From Onchocerca lupi (taxonomy: Eukaryota; Nematoda; Chromadorea; Rhabditida; Onchocercidae), in NCBI GenBank assembly GCA_028564675.1, contig JAOVVO010000053.1, positions 124,001-188,000 of the forward strand: a stretch of 64,000 nt of DNA. The letters run 5' to 3'. The translations under genes and the position numbers were made by a program. The notes beneath the pieces were generated by a model, which was not told the origin of the DNA, ran no database searches, and saw nothing but the letters and a program-made list of their open reading frames with translations. Of this stretch, positions 1 to 11,858 are shown piece after piece; within the stretch, counting starts at the first letter, position 1; every line of letters begins with the position of its first letter.

Positions 1-821
1 ATTGTACTTATTTTTATGTTAAAAAAAAAATTCTAAAAGTTTCAATTCCATGACATCAATTTTCATTCTAATTGGAGACATGAAGAGAAACAATTGGTTA
101 CAGGAAGCTTTTTTACTTTTTTTTTTTAAATTAGCTACGTGACATATTGAAATTTGTAAATATTTCTCAGAAAACATCTAATCAATGAAATTAAATTATG
201 CAAACAAACATGTATAAGAATGGAAAGGAAGAAGTTCTCAGACAATTATTTGTAAAGAAATGAATGCACGAATAAACAAGTCCAAAGTCCGCCACGGGTA
301 CACACTGATGCCATTCCTCTTGTATCAGACAGCGCAGATTTGAAACAACAAAATTAAATTTCAAGCTCTCAATGCCTTCCTCTTTCTCTCTTTATCTCCT
401 TTCCGTTACCATTCTTTCTTGACCTACTCACTCACCCCATCTATCGCAACTCATGCAAGAAATCGGGTGGAAACTGTCGCAAAAGTTTGGCGAAAAGTTA
501 TCTGTTTAAACTCATTATCTTAATTATCATTCATTGTTTTTGAATCCATTTCCGCGATCTCTCGGACTTCACGAATTGTGTACTCAGCAATATTAAAATT
601 CGAAATTATAGAATAAGCACACTTGTGCTAAGTCAAATTACTTATCGATCAGATTTCTACGATGGATTAAATTATTTGCGTGGATATATATATTCAATAC
701 CTATCAATCCGGTAATTCAATTTTTCTCGGTAGCAGATGTTACTATCAGCGTTGCTGCAAGAAGGATACTATCTGAGAAGCAACCGAGAAGGATTCCGTC
801 CTTCACTTCAGAAGCCATTCT
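1..821. other. Upstream region of TMEM203, no gene seen
   Basis: AT-rich DNA with A and T runs and a pyrimidine-rich stretch at about 370-440. No coding exon with conserved content is visible; the open frame around 625-834 only overlaps the start of TMEM203 in another frame. It probably holds the TMEM203 promoter, but no specific element can be identified. Confidence 0.5.
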
Positions 822-1969
822 ATGCTTTCTATAAGTGAATTTATGCGCTGGACTGGTGTTACAATTTTTGAAATTTGGCTTCATGCTATCGGACTACTTA
901 TTTTTTCCGTCCTTGTTGTAAGTGCTCTTCCATTATTTCCTTAAATAACATATTTAAAAAAGTAACGAGTATCTAACTTGTAATAAAAAATTTCAATTTG
1001 AAATTTGGATAATCGAACTTAATACTAGTCATAAGTTTCTTTAAAATGCTTTAGAAATAAGTCATGATTTTTGTGTTTGAGATTGGAGAGAAAAAAAGAT
1101 AGGTAGAACGGCTAAAGAGCTGTTGCAAATATGAATGATGTCGATAAATAGGTTCATCGATTGATTCGACTGATCAAATATTTTGCTGATTCTGTTTTTG
1201 TTGGCAGTCTCTAATATTTCTATGATGCACTGAATAGGTAACTGCTTGTTGTGTCGCAGTATTTAAGATAATTTTTTGCAAGTCTATAGGTACTAAAAAC
1301 TGAAGTTTATTCGAGCCTGACCTATTGGCATGTATTCACACCATTATTTGTCGCCACCATACTCAACTTATATTTCTTGTTTATTGTCTTGGTACGAGCA
1401 ATAGTAGAAGAAAAACAATGCAAGGATCCCATCTTAAAGTATTTTTTAACCTTTTTCTTTGTTTTTCAATTTATCTATAACCAGTTTCTTTCCTTTGATA
1501 TTTTGAAGTTAAATTTATCCTGCTCGTTATTAGGTTGTTAGTAAAAGTGAAGATGATGTGCGATATCATAGCGCTTTAGAATCTAAAAATTATGTCCAAG
1601 AAGAGAAATCTTGCTTACTTGAAATTCATTGTGAAATCTCCTAATTACTTCAAATGAAAAGCTTATATTCATTCATGCTTATCGGCGAAATAGAAATTTC
1701 CTTAATAGTGGTATTTTCAAAAATGATTCCGTTCGGATGGATCCAAAATACTTCGTTTATAATTGGAAATAATTTGGACGAATTTCAGGCACGCATTTAG
1801 CTGGTTAAGACTTGTTATGATCGGGATATTTGAAGCGCTGTTATGTTATAAGATGAACGGTGACTTAGAGGATGGCCAGGTTGCAGTTCAATCTTCATAT
1901 GGCATTGTTTTCATGCCTATATGGGTGCTCATGGCTGCATTATGCTTTCAAGCATTTCTTTTATTATAG
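822..1969 (+). CDS. TMEM203: TMEM203 orthologue, four-pass ER membrane protein
   Basis: Three exons, 822-917, 1290-1438 and 1789-1969, join in phase to give 141 residues, close to the 136 of human TMEM203. The N-terminus MLSISEFMRWTGVTIFEIWL has the family pattern of a short amphipathic start followed by the first membrane helix. Exon 2 carries the conserved YWHVFTPLF segment and the second and third hydrophobic stretches. Exon 3 supplies an E-x-L-L-C-x-K-type loop after a helix and a last hydrophobic segment ending in LLL. In vertebrates the protein sits in the ER, affects calcium stores and binds STING; whether that role holds in a nematode is inference. The start is the first ATG in frame. 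The intron donors are GTAAGT and GTATTT. A polyadenylation hexamer follows the stop by about 70 bases. Confidence 0.88.
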
Positions 1970-3070
1970 AAATGCATTTGTTTTCAATTTCCATGAATCA
2001 CTAATCATTGTTTTGGAACATGAAATCAGAGTTGGAAAATAAAAATGCTAGCTGTTTCAGAGATAAAGTTCGGGAATTTTGATTAGGATTAGAATGTGAT
2101 CGTATTAAAACACAACATGATTTGTTCTTGTCTTTAAGAAATAATCTATTTCCAGAAAAACTTGCTGAGCCACCATATATGTATTCAAGTTTGAATTATA
2201 TCTTTCAAGATCGGGTCTATATTTCGTATTGTAAATGCGGGGAAGTAGTAGAACATTTAACAACAACTATTCATTTTCCATTATTTATGTATATATAAAA
2301 ATTTTATGTACAAAATTTCACTATGTTTCTAAACTATCAAATAGTTGATTGTCTGAATTATCCGCTAAATTATTCTTTCGATGTCGGATGTTATTATGAC
2401 TCTTCGTATTTTAATGATATCACTTTATCAGATTTGCTTCTTTTCATAGATAGATCCTACCTATCCAAATCTGTTCCTTAGATTACCTCTCCTATTCAAT
2501 CCTTTTTTGCAAGTATAATTGGTTCTGGAAATATCTTCAATCATAATGATTCTTAAGTTATATGATATCAAAACAGGATTCTCTTTCCTTCAGTTATCGT
2601 TATATGTTTGCTATATATTTTAACACAAAATTGTATTCTGCTTTACAATCATGACAGGCGAAATGCTTTAAAGTCGAAAGTTCTTTAAACAGGAACCAAG
2701 ATTATTGAATTTTCTAGAAGACAGTTTCCAATCTAAGAGCAAAGCGAAAATAAGTTTAGTCATTCTCATCACATGTGTCACAGTCCAAATATTCACCACT
2801 GATAAACGAATCTCGACTTATCTGCTGTATTATGTATAAAAAATTATCTCTCCAAACCTGCCGATCCCGATATTCCTTATTGTCTGGTAACAGTATTTTT
2901 GCCTAAAGTTGACTTATACAATAATGATTCTGGAACTATCAGTTATTATATTTTTAAAATACAGTGAAAGTAAATATTTCAAACAAGCTTTCGAAAACAC
3001 GTAATGATTCATTTAACCTTTAATTTTCTTTCTGATTCAATATCTTCTTTTGAAAAATTTATTTGTTTGA
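1970..3070. other. Convergent spacer between TMEM203 and ERI1
   Basis: AT-rich spacer between two genes that converge on it. Both 3' untranslated regions must lie here. No conserved reading frame, RNA gene or repeat was recognised. Confidence 0.5.
2038..2043 (+). promoter_or_regulatory. Polyadenylation signal AATAAA after TMEM203
   Basis: Canonical hexamer about 70 bases after the TMEM203 stop codon, a usual distance for a nematode 3' end. In DNA this AT-rich the hexamer also occurs by chance. Confidence 0.45.
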
Positions 3071-6000
3071 CTAGAAACTAACTTTTTCACCTTCCTTAAT
3101 TCGAACAAGCTTCTCGTTTACCTGAAAATATGTTTACTTGCGGTCCAAAAAATTATGTTTGGCCTAAATACGAATTTCATAAATTTGGATTTCTAAAATT
3201 AACACTTTTCGGAAGAAATGGCAGGCCTACTAATCTTGATTTAGTCGTCAACAATTAAAAAAACATCGTACCAACAAACGAAAGAAAATGAGAATGTACC
3301 CTTAGCTCAGATTTATCTTCCAACATTTTTATAACAATCCTTGCAATATTCTTAGAATCGTCCAGTCCAGAATGTTCGCGACCTTCGAATTCCATGTTAA
3401 GAAATGTTAACATCCCACCTAGATTAATCTTTTGCATCGAGCGCCCTAAAAATTTTGTAATTATAGTAATTTGCTATATGCGAGTCAAGTAAAGTTAGCT
3501 TAATTTAAAGGAAATCATAGCAAAATTAATATTCACAGTGAAATTAACTGTCATTACTTTTACAATATTTATTTGCGAACGATCTTCGAATGTTGATATA
3601 AAATCGAAAATCATGAGGAATAGCATTTAATTTACTCTGCAACAAAACAGCAGTAATATAGATGGAATACTGTAACAAAACTGCTTGATCAATAAAAAAT
3701 GTGCTGAAATAAGGAAATGCTAATACCTGGATGCACTGCATTTGAAAAAATTTAGCGATATCCCAAGGCCTATAAATATGCCAATAATAAGCCAAAAATG
3801 AGGCAAGATCAAAATCAACAGAGAAAACAGTGAACCGTTGGAACATTGGATTAGTCTCTGTAGCCATAATCCGGAAGTTACCGGCAATTTATGTTTCAGG
3901 ATTTGCTCATTATAGTCTTAATTTTTTTGGAAAGATTTACATTGAACAAACCCGTCAGTAACGAAAGCGTAGCGTACATCTTTTTGTCCTAAACGATGCG
4001 ACTGCATCCAGGCTCGGAAAGAATCCAGGACATCAATGAATGGTAAAGCTTCGTCAACCATTTCTTGAGTAATACCAGTAAAGGCGGAACAAAATTCACT
4101 AAGTTGCGGATTCACTAATGGTCGTACATATGAATGGAATATATCCACCTGGAAACTGATGACTTTGAAATATAATGAAATAAAACATTTGTAAGGAAAA
4201 TCAAACAAAATGCCGTTTATTTGATTCGTTTTGTGCAAAGAAAATAATAAACATACGACGAATTGAAATAATGAAATAAAATTAGGATAAATCAAATTGA
4301 TCAAGATTATTCATTACGCCGAATTAAAATATGCTCTTATAACGATATTTTCAAGAGACTGGCTTAAAATATAAAGGAATGTAGGGCAAATGATTTAGAA
4401 ATAATAAGTAAATATAATAGTTTGTATTGCTTACAATTACTTTTTTCCGTACATCAACAAGAATAGCTGGAAATTCGATAATTTCATGATTATAATTATA
4501 GAGATCAGCTTCACATGTACATTCGAAATCCATTACCTGCGAGGAATTCTACATGATTATACTTTTTCAAAATGCAATTCAAAAACATATGAGTGATAAA
4601 AGTGATGGTCGAACAATGTTTTTAAATCTATATAAATAAAAATGTAAATGCTCCTATTACTTCTCAATGATCTCCGCAAGTTCTTCATCAACTCTTTTCA
4701 AATTTTGACAGAACCTTGCAATCGAATAGGCGCGTGCTCTTATATAAACATTTTTTTCATGTGTCACGTGCGTGACAACTAAAAATAAGCGAGGGGGCGG
4801 AGTTTATTGACTTCGCCTTCCTTTTCTTCTCTAATTCTCCTTCTTTCTCCCATTTTCTCTAATAATAATTAACAATTAAATAACTAAATAATAAATAATA
4901 ATAAATAACACTGAACAATAATAAATAACAATAAGTGATTTAAGAAATAATAAATAATAATGAAAGTAATAAGCAATAAAAAATAATAATAAATAATAAT
5001 AAATATTTGAAAACATGCGCGTATTCGAATGCAACGTTGTGTCGAAATTTCAAAACAATAGGCTAAGGACTTCCGATATCTAAGATTTTGAATTAATATA
5101 GATAAGGTGAGTGTTTAAGAACTTTCGGTGGTTTAATATTTTGAACAAACGAACACTGACATCTTTCCAAACGAACACTGACATCTTTATTTATGTAGAT
5201 TAGTTGGAGTCGGATACGCGAAGCATGGCCGGCCACCACAGACTAGCGGATCGACCACGCGGAGCGTGACCGGATCCAGCTAGTATAAATATACATTTAA
5301 ATACGCATAATCATCATTTTTTTTCATTAGTATAAAATCTCTGAGCTTCCAGCCCTATGAAAAAATATTCTAAATTCTAATTTCAATCTACTAATTTCTT
5401 TAAAATTCATTTCAGAAGATAGAAAAATCGGTTAAATTACCACAAAATAGTCATAAAATGCTTCAGTTTTATTTCGTAGAGGTTCTGCGTTTTTAATAAT
5501 CGTGTATTCTTTTCGGAAGTACTTCTTCAACCTTTTGTACAGCTGACTTCGTTTTCCACTTAAGCAATATAATTATTTCGAGAAAAAAAAAAGATTAAAA
5601 AACAATAAATCAATTATGCAAAATAACTGTGTTGATTATAAATCTAAAAAAAGACACCAATTTTACAATCAGCTAAAAGTATCTTAAGTGATTTTAACAC
5701 TAAAGTGACTTAAGACACTTTTAGCTGATTCCGGAAGAAGCAACAGATAAATGAAAATGCTGATAAATAACAAGTAACAGCATTAACTAGTGAAACGCAG
5801 TCAACGAGAAGGATTTGCGATAATAGCAAATATCAATCTTTTTCCGATCCTCCAACCAAGGAATTTTTTTCGGACGGAAATTCAGTTTCAGTTCCCTTAA
5901 CTGATATATAACATACCAAAAACCGCTGATGTACCTACCGAGAATCGATATGTGCTTTCTTCAATTCCTTCTGCATTTCAGCTGTAGTCATGGAATGTAA

Positions 6001-6524
6001 GCGTTTCATCACATGAAGTACATGTTTCGGGTTTTTTCTCAGCGGTTCTTTATAAGGCACTATTGGCAGTACATAAGGCGCATTATCATCTTCCGCTACT
6101 TTGAATTCGGAATCTGTAAGAATCTAATTATTTCTGGAAGTTTACTAAAATTCTGAAAATCCTGTTTTCACAATACTGAATTCATTTAGTTTCTACAGGC
6201 ACTATGAAAGAATGATTTTTTTTGTCTACGAAAGAATGATTTCTTAAATGTCAGAAATTTTCAGTTTTTTCAAGGAATGAAAAATGTACAGTCAAATTAT
6301 TACACAACAAATTTCCCAACAGTTATTTTTCTAAATAATTGAAATTGACACAATACAATATGGAAGTAATGGCGAAAACCAACTGAAATCAAAGCATAAC
6401 AAAAAGTTTACTTACTGCCCGTATCTTTCAGCTTCATCTCTTGAATCTTTTGCGATGCTTCAATTATTAGTTTATAGAATTTTTCCAGTTCTTCGTCATC
6501 CATACTGGATGACGAATTACTCAT
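3071..6524 (-). CDS. ERI1: ERI1-type 3'-5' exoribonuclease (SAP + DEDDh domain)
   Basis: Nine exons on the minus strand (6524-6416, 6113-5939, 5558-5441, 4536-4435, 4148-3952, 3769-3727, 3636-3558, 3445-3300, 3121-3071) join in phase to 339 residues; human ERI1 has 349. A SAP-like helix-turn-helix lies near residues 77-112 (SMTTAEMQKELKKAHIDSRG). The DEDDh nuclease follows: motif I DFECTCE with Asp137 and Glu139, motif II TDG-P-WDIAKFF, and motif III with His299 and Asp303 in HSGLDDSKNIARI. All catalytic acids are present. The C-terminus after ELR is short. The family trims histone mRNA 3' ends and 5.8S rRNA, and in C. elegans restrains exogenous RNAi by acting on siRNA pathways. The start ATG follows an AG that could accept a spliced leader. 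Intron 3 contains a dispersed repeat and intron 2 a strong hairpin. Confidence 0.92.
4627..5284. repeat. Dispersed modular repeat, copy 1 (in ERI1 intron)
   Basis: The left end at 4627-4650 reads TATATAAATAAAAATGTAAA; the inverted counterpart is at 5181-5202. Between them lie a palindromic CACGTGCGTGACA-type motif (about 4760), a run of AAT/ATA units (about 4860-5005) and a conserved block with TTTCAAAACAATAGGCTAAG. A GC-rich module follows at 5203-5284 and ends in CCAGCTAGT. Matching blocks recur at 19248-20306 (inverted body) and 46806-47180. It resembles a nonautonomous DNA element; no transposase is visible. Confidence 0.65.
5147..5190. repeat. 22-bp tandem duplication inside repeat copy 1
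   Basis: AACGAACACTGACATCTTT occurs twice in direct tandem with a 22-base period, just inside the right inverted end of the element. Confidence 0.7.
5667..5730 (-). repeat. Long inverted repeat / hairpin in ERI1 intron 2
   Basis: Arms of 23 bases at 5667-5689 and 5708-5730 flank an 18-base loop. They pair with a single non-Watson-Crick position. Read as minus-strand RNA (the sense of ERI1) that position is G.U, so the stem is continuous; read as plus-strand RNA it is A.C. It could be a microRNA-like precursor, a small transposon relic or chance; the sequence alone does not decide. Confidence 0.7.
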
Positions 6525-8018
6525 CAACTGATTCACTGTAATAAGTAAGATAAGACCTATAATTTAAATGAAGTAATAATTGCCGAATGAAACCTAGATA
6601 TGAAAAATAGAAGGAAATCTGGATTGAACGGTTGAAAACTTGAATGTAAAAAAATATATATATATAAAAAGTTAGTTTCGGAAATATTTGTGAAAAAACC
6701 ATTCGTCTTTATAGTACTGAAATAATGTCTAATGTATGTAAACAACCACCCAATGTTTATAGTTCTAAATGAAAATGCTACGTAAACAAAAGAACCATCT
6801 TATATCTTTCGTTACCAATACTACCATCTTCTGTGAGATTTCAAATTTTCATAGTATTTGGCGGCTAGCCGTTATTAATTTACCCTACGTTTACCATTGA
6901 AGGATGATGTACCTTAAGTGTTGAGTACGTCCGTTCTGTTTTGGTTGTGTCTGCTTAGTTGTTTGCTGGGAACGATTTCAACCTCTTAATCCCAATTCTT
7001 GTGCTTTTCAGTTGATTTTTCCTAAATTAAAGTGAGATTTTGATTGACCCGTAAAATTCCGTGAGATTTTGACTGACCCGTACAATTCCGTGAAATCTTG
7101 ATTGACCCCGCACAATTTTGTAAGATCTTAATTGACCCGTACAATTTCCGGGTAATGTTGTAGTAACTTCAAATTAGATACAATATCCAATTTAATCCAG
7201 TTATATTCAGTTGTAATGGACACAGCTGGATACATGTTATTGGGTAAAAACAAATTTGATTGGTTCATTATTATTCTTAGGAAGCTAACCGCCATAATTT
7301 ATATTTGTTAGATGATTCGAAATTTATAAAATTTATTATGAGAATTGATTGCTAATTGAACAAATTAAGGTAAACAATGTAGCTCTGTAAAGGATCTGTG
7401 AAGCAAATTTTGCATACAATACAATCAGTGAGTGGATTAAAATAAGTGGCTAAATCTATGAGATATATTTGGTGCCTAACAGTATATATTTGAATCACTA
7501 TCGATAAAAAATGTCTGAATATCCGGATAGGTCTCTTCCTATTGTTAAGGCTTCTACGGGAAATATATTTACTTTTATGGAGTTTTACTTATCAACTTAA
7601 AGATAAGTATTCTCGCTGAAATTCTTAGCTATAGATAGGTGGTGATAAAAATGCTGTTAGCTATAGATGGTCTTTTTGAAAAATGTCAACAAAATACATT
7701 AATAATCTGTCATAATTCCATGCTCATTGAATTAAAAAAAAAATTTCATTTTTTTTTTTCATTAATTGAGTGAACATGAAATTATGAAAAATTATTAATA
7801 TATTTCATTGACATTTCAACTTTTGTTATGATGAAGTGATGACCTTTTTTCAAGATGTGAAGTATAGTTTTCTACATTAGCTCTTTTTGTTTCTTGCTTT
7901 TTATAAGTTCATTTATTTAACCTGAGCACATATTATCTCTCTCAACAGTGCGTGGTGTATAAATGAGTTGATCATGTTTGTAAAATTTTGAACAATTTTT
8001 AGGGTTATTCACACAATA
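6525..8018. other. Divergent spacer between ERI1 and RAD23
   Basis: The two genes are transcribed away from each other, so both promoters should lie here. The most structured part is a four-unit tandem repeat at 7032-7149. No coding exon or RNA gene was recognised. Confidence 0.5.
7032..7149. repeat. Tandem repeat, four units of 29-30 bp
   Basis: Units at 7032-7060, 7061-7089, 7090-7119 and 7120-7149 share the core GATTTTGATTGACCCGTA with a few substitutions. The repeat lies between the divergent ERI1 and RAD23 genes. Confidence 0.85.
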
Positions 8019-11000
8019 ATGTTGGTCACTTTTAAGACCATTGCGCAAGTGAGTTTTGAGATCGAATTGGATCCTCACTCAACGGTGAATTTTTCCTTAA
8101 ACTTGTAATTTATATTTTGCTTATTCTCTAAAGGTAATGGTGAAAAGACGAAATGTTGCGGAAGTTATTTGAATAATCTGGGGTTATATTACGAAAGTAT
8201 AATACAGAAAATTTTTGGTTTTTATGGTGATATAAAATTTTAATACGTTTTATCCTTTAGTTCCCTGCAGCCAATTAAACTGTTTATGCAGTTTTGCTCT
8301 CTTTGACAATTATCAAAAACCTGATTTGAAAGTATGGATATTTAGTTATTTTAATTGAAAAGTATCATCTCAGATTGGCGAAGTGAAAGCAAAAATAGCG
8401 GAAGAGAAAGGTGAAGCGGATTATCCCGTTGAATGTCAAAAACTCATCTACAATGGAAAAGTAAGTTCAGGAAGATTATTTTTCCTTTATGATACCATTT
8501 TTGTCGTTATAAATTTAATGGTAATTAATCCAGGCAGTAATTTTTTACAAGTGTTTTTACTGATTCAGTTCGAAATACTTTTAGGTTCTTGAAAATGCTC
8601 AGACAGTTGAAGAAGTGATGATTGATCCTTCCAAATTTGTTGTCGTCATGATTGCAAGAGTAAGTATCAGTTGCATTTCAATATTCTTAATTTTTTTCCT
8701 TCAAATTCGCGAAATTTTTCAATAATCAAATAGGAATCGTGTTTTGATATCTATGTCGATGTATATAATCATATTCTTCCTCGAAAATTTGCTTAAGTTT
8801 TAATAAGAATCTCATTCAGCTGATTCATTTGTACTACAGAAAAGTGAAGCTTGTAATTATACTACTTAATCATATTTACTCATTGTATGTAGTTTTGCAC
8901 AGATTAAATTGACAATAATTTTTCATGGTCTTATAGATAAAACTTTTAATCTGCTAGATTTGATTACGAAGAAATGCAAAGTCACTTATGTGAATTTTTA
9001 TTATTTTCCTTTGGTTCTATATATTTGCAACACTTTTAGAAAAAGCCTGTCGGAGTTGCACCTGTCGAGTCGGCTTCTCAGCCTTCAAATTTGCAAATAC
9101 CTGCAGGTACACCAGTTACGACAGCAGCTCCAACTTCTGTAATGGATAGCAGTCCAACAACGCCACAAAATCCAGGTTAATAGACTGTTTATAGCACATA
9201 TATTCAGCCAGTGTGGATAAATAGCAGGTTCTTGTATTTTGAATATAGAGTGGTTTGTCGTTTTTAATTCATTTTTGTTCTTTGTTTTTTTTTTTTTCTT
9301 TTTTTTTATTGGTTTTACAGTGAGATATACAGAATGCATTGCTAAGAGTTATCTGTGGAAACTGATAACAAAAGACTCACTGCATATCACGGCCAATATT
9401 AAATTTGAATTACGTCAGGTGCCATCTACTTAAAGTATTACAATCTCATATCAGTTTATTACGTTTATAAATGTCTAACTTACTTCTTCAAAGAGCAAAT
9501 ATCTTCAGATGATCTAACTCCCGAAGAAGAAGAAACAGCTCAAGCTATTATAGCAATGGGTTATCCTCGTGATAAAGTAAGTTGCTTCAGAAATAGTAAG
9601 CTTTTTTCAGAATTTTTATGATGCATTTCGTACTGGTTATGATTTAGGTGATTCGAGCTTTGCGGGCGTCATTTTTCAATGGTGATCGTGCTGTTGAATA
9701 TTTATGTTCAGGAATACCTGAAGAGGAGGATTCAGGAGGTCAGTTTACGTAAATATTTAGGTATTCACTCTTATATTATAAGTTGAATTGTGTATTTATT
9801 TTAATTTTTAGAAGTAATATTGATTTTTACGCGCTTTAGGAAAATAGATGAAGGTAGAGAAATAGAATGGAAGACTGGTAGCGTGCTATCTTTTTCAGTT
9901 TTTCATCTATATATATATATATATTTTATAAATGCTATACTTCTGTAGGGCATCAAGAATCAACAGAACATGAAGAGGGAGAACGAGGACAAGGTCTAAA
10001 TCTTGATTTTTTGCGTCAGTTGCCGCAATTTGAACAACTTCGAGAATTGGTTCAGTCGAATCCTGCTATTCTTCCCCAAATCATTCAACAAATAGCTCAG
10101 TCGAATCCAGCACTCATGGAGGCTATCCAAAATAACCAAGTGCTGATTTAGAATTTTAGATCCATTTGATGGCGAAACTGCCTTATATCAGGAACAAAAA
10201 AATACATTCACACTTGATAGTATTCTGCTTTACATTTTGTAATGCTCTATGCTATTATTATTTGCGAAAAATGCCGTTGTTGGAGTGTTTCCAGATATTT
10301 CCCAAATGCATAGTACTTTAAAATATTAATGTACCGAATAATTTATAAACTTGTAATGGTGAAAATTATGGTGGGCTTCGATGATCTGCTTTCATCGCTC
10401 CTTCTCTCATTTGTCAGCTTTATATCAGCCATATGTGCTAAAAAATTATAGCATATATAACATATAATTCGTTGCAAATTATTACATGTATTATTTTTTT
10501 TGATAATACAAAATTAGCATTACCAAGTGCTATTCCAGGAAGAATTCGTCAGTTTGTTAAATAGTGGTTCTGCTGGAAGTGGTGGGGGAGGTGGTGGTGG
10601 TGGTGGTGTTAGAGCAGGAGGAGCACCATTTGCTGGAGAACAGCGCCAAGTTGCCATTCATGTTACTGAAGCTGAGCGAGCTGCAATCAATCGGGTAATT
10701 TCTTTTCGCTCCTTTTATTTCATATTATAACTTATAATTTGAGGAAAAGAAACTTTTTTAAATTTTTAATAATTTTTTAGGGGTAAACTGACCCATCAGA
10801 AACAGATCATTAACGATTATTATAGGTGATTGATTTTTTTCTTTCCAGTTGAAATCGATGGGTTTCCCAGAGCAGTTGGTTATCGAGGCATATTTTGCAT
10901 GCGATAAAAATGAAGATCTTGCTGCTAATTATATATTAGCTCGTATGGATGAAGCAGCGGTATTGTTTTTTGGAAAATTAGGAAGCGATAAATTAATTTA

Positions 11001-11360
11001 GTTGCATTTTGAAAGAAAGATAAAAATACTAATATCAAGCATTCTTTACCATTATGACACATGCCGCTTGTGTCTATCCAGATCTATGAATTAATATAGA
11101 TTTGAAATAATTACTTTAATTTTTCAGAAGATTACGTAAGCTTCCTGATTAAATTTGTTGTGCTAGAGCTTTCTCAATTGCTGTTTGATTCCTGACCTTT
11201 TAAAAATAGTTGACAGAAAAGTATTCGCTGTCATTTTCATAGTTGTTTTTGGAAATGTTAATCATGGCATATGTATTATAGAACGCTATGATTTATGAAT
11301 TGATTGCAGGCAGAACTTGATGCATTGGAACATCAAGGTGAAGAAAGTCACGGACCTTAA
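8019..11360 (+). CDS. RAD23: RAD23 ubiquitin receptor / proteasome shuttle
   Basis: Ten exons (8019-8084, 8374-8460, 8585-8659, 9040-9175, 9509-9576, 9648-9738, 9949-10139, 10539-10694, 10849-10959, 11310-11360) join in phase to 343 residues with the full RAD23 layout. A ubiquitin-like domain covers residues 1-76 (start MLVTFKTIAQVSFEIELDPH; QKLIYNGK is the beta-3 region). A Pro/Thr/Ser linker follows, then UBA1 at about 125-170 with the MGYPRDKVIRALRASF core. The XPC-binding (STI1-like) region is at about 185-240 with NLDFLRQLPQFEQLRELV. A Gly-rich run of nine glycines precedes UBA2 at about 280-325 with SMGFPEQLVIEAYFACDKNE. RAD23 carries polyubiquitylated clients to the proteasome through its UBL domain and stabilises XPC in nucleotide excision repair. 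No missing element is seen. Confidence 0.95.
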
Positions 11361-11810
11361 AAAATGATCCGTATTCATGGATATTATTCCGCAGTGTGAC
11401 GGGCTTCAATTTTTAGAAAAAAATGAAGTACTTTTCTTTAAACGATTGGGAATTGTACTTGATTTTTTTTACTTTCTTATCATTGTCTTGTGAAAATATC
11501 TATTTTTCTCTAAAAACTATGTCTCAGTTGTTTTCGTTTCTCCGGGTAGTGGATTCATTTTTCTTAATATTTTTAGTGCTAATTTTATCTAACACAAAGC
11601 ATTCGTTTCAAGATAATGGTTGTGGCGAATTTCTAGCTCCTGGAGTTTTTGTTACTAGAATATCTGTTTTCTTCATTAAGCTTTCATGCTGAACGTCCAT
11701 TGATAAAAATATATGGTCCGTTGGCTTCTATTTACGAAATTAATGAATTGTTTTGGTTGGCTATGTGTATGTACCAGATAGCGTTGTTAAAAATATAGTA
11801 CGCTTTTCAC

Positions 11811-11858
<48 letters not shown>

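Noticed and set aside
9085..9433. Open frames overlapping RAD23 exon 4 and intron 4 on both strands
   Set aside because: They are shadows of the RAD23 exon or translations of a T-rich intron; they have no domain and no splice support.
3071..11360. ERI1 and RAD23 as a nematode operon
   Set aside because: They are on opposite strands and 1.5 kb apart, so they cannot share a polycistronic transcript.
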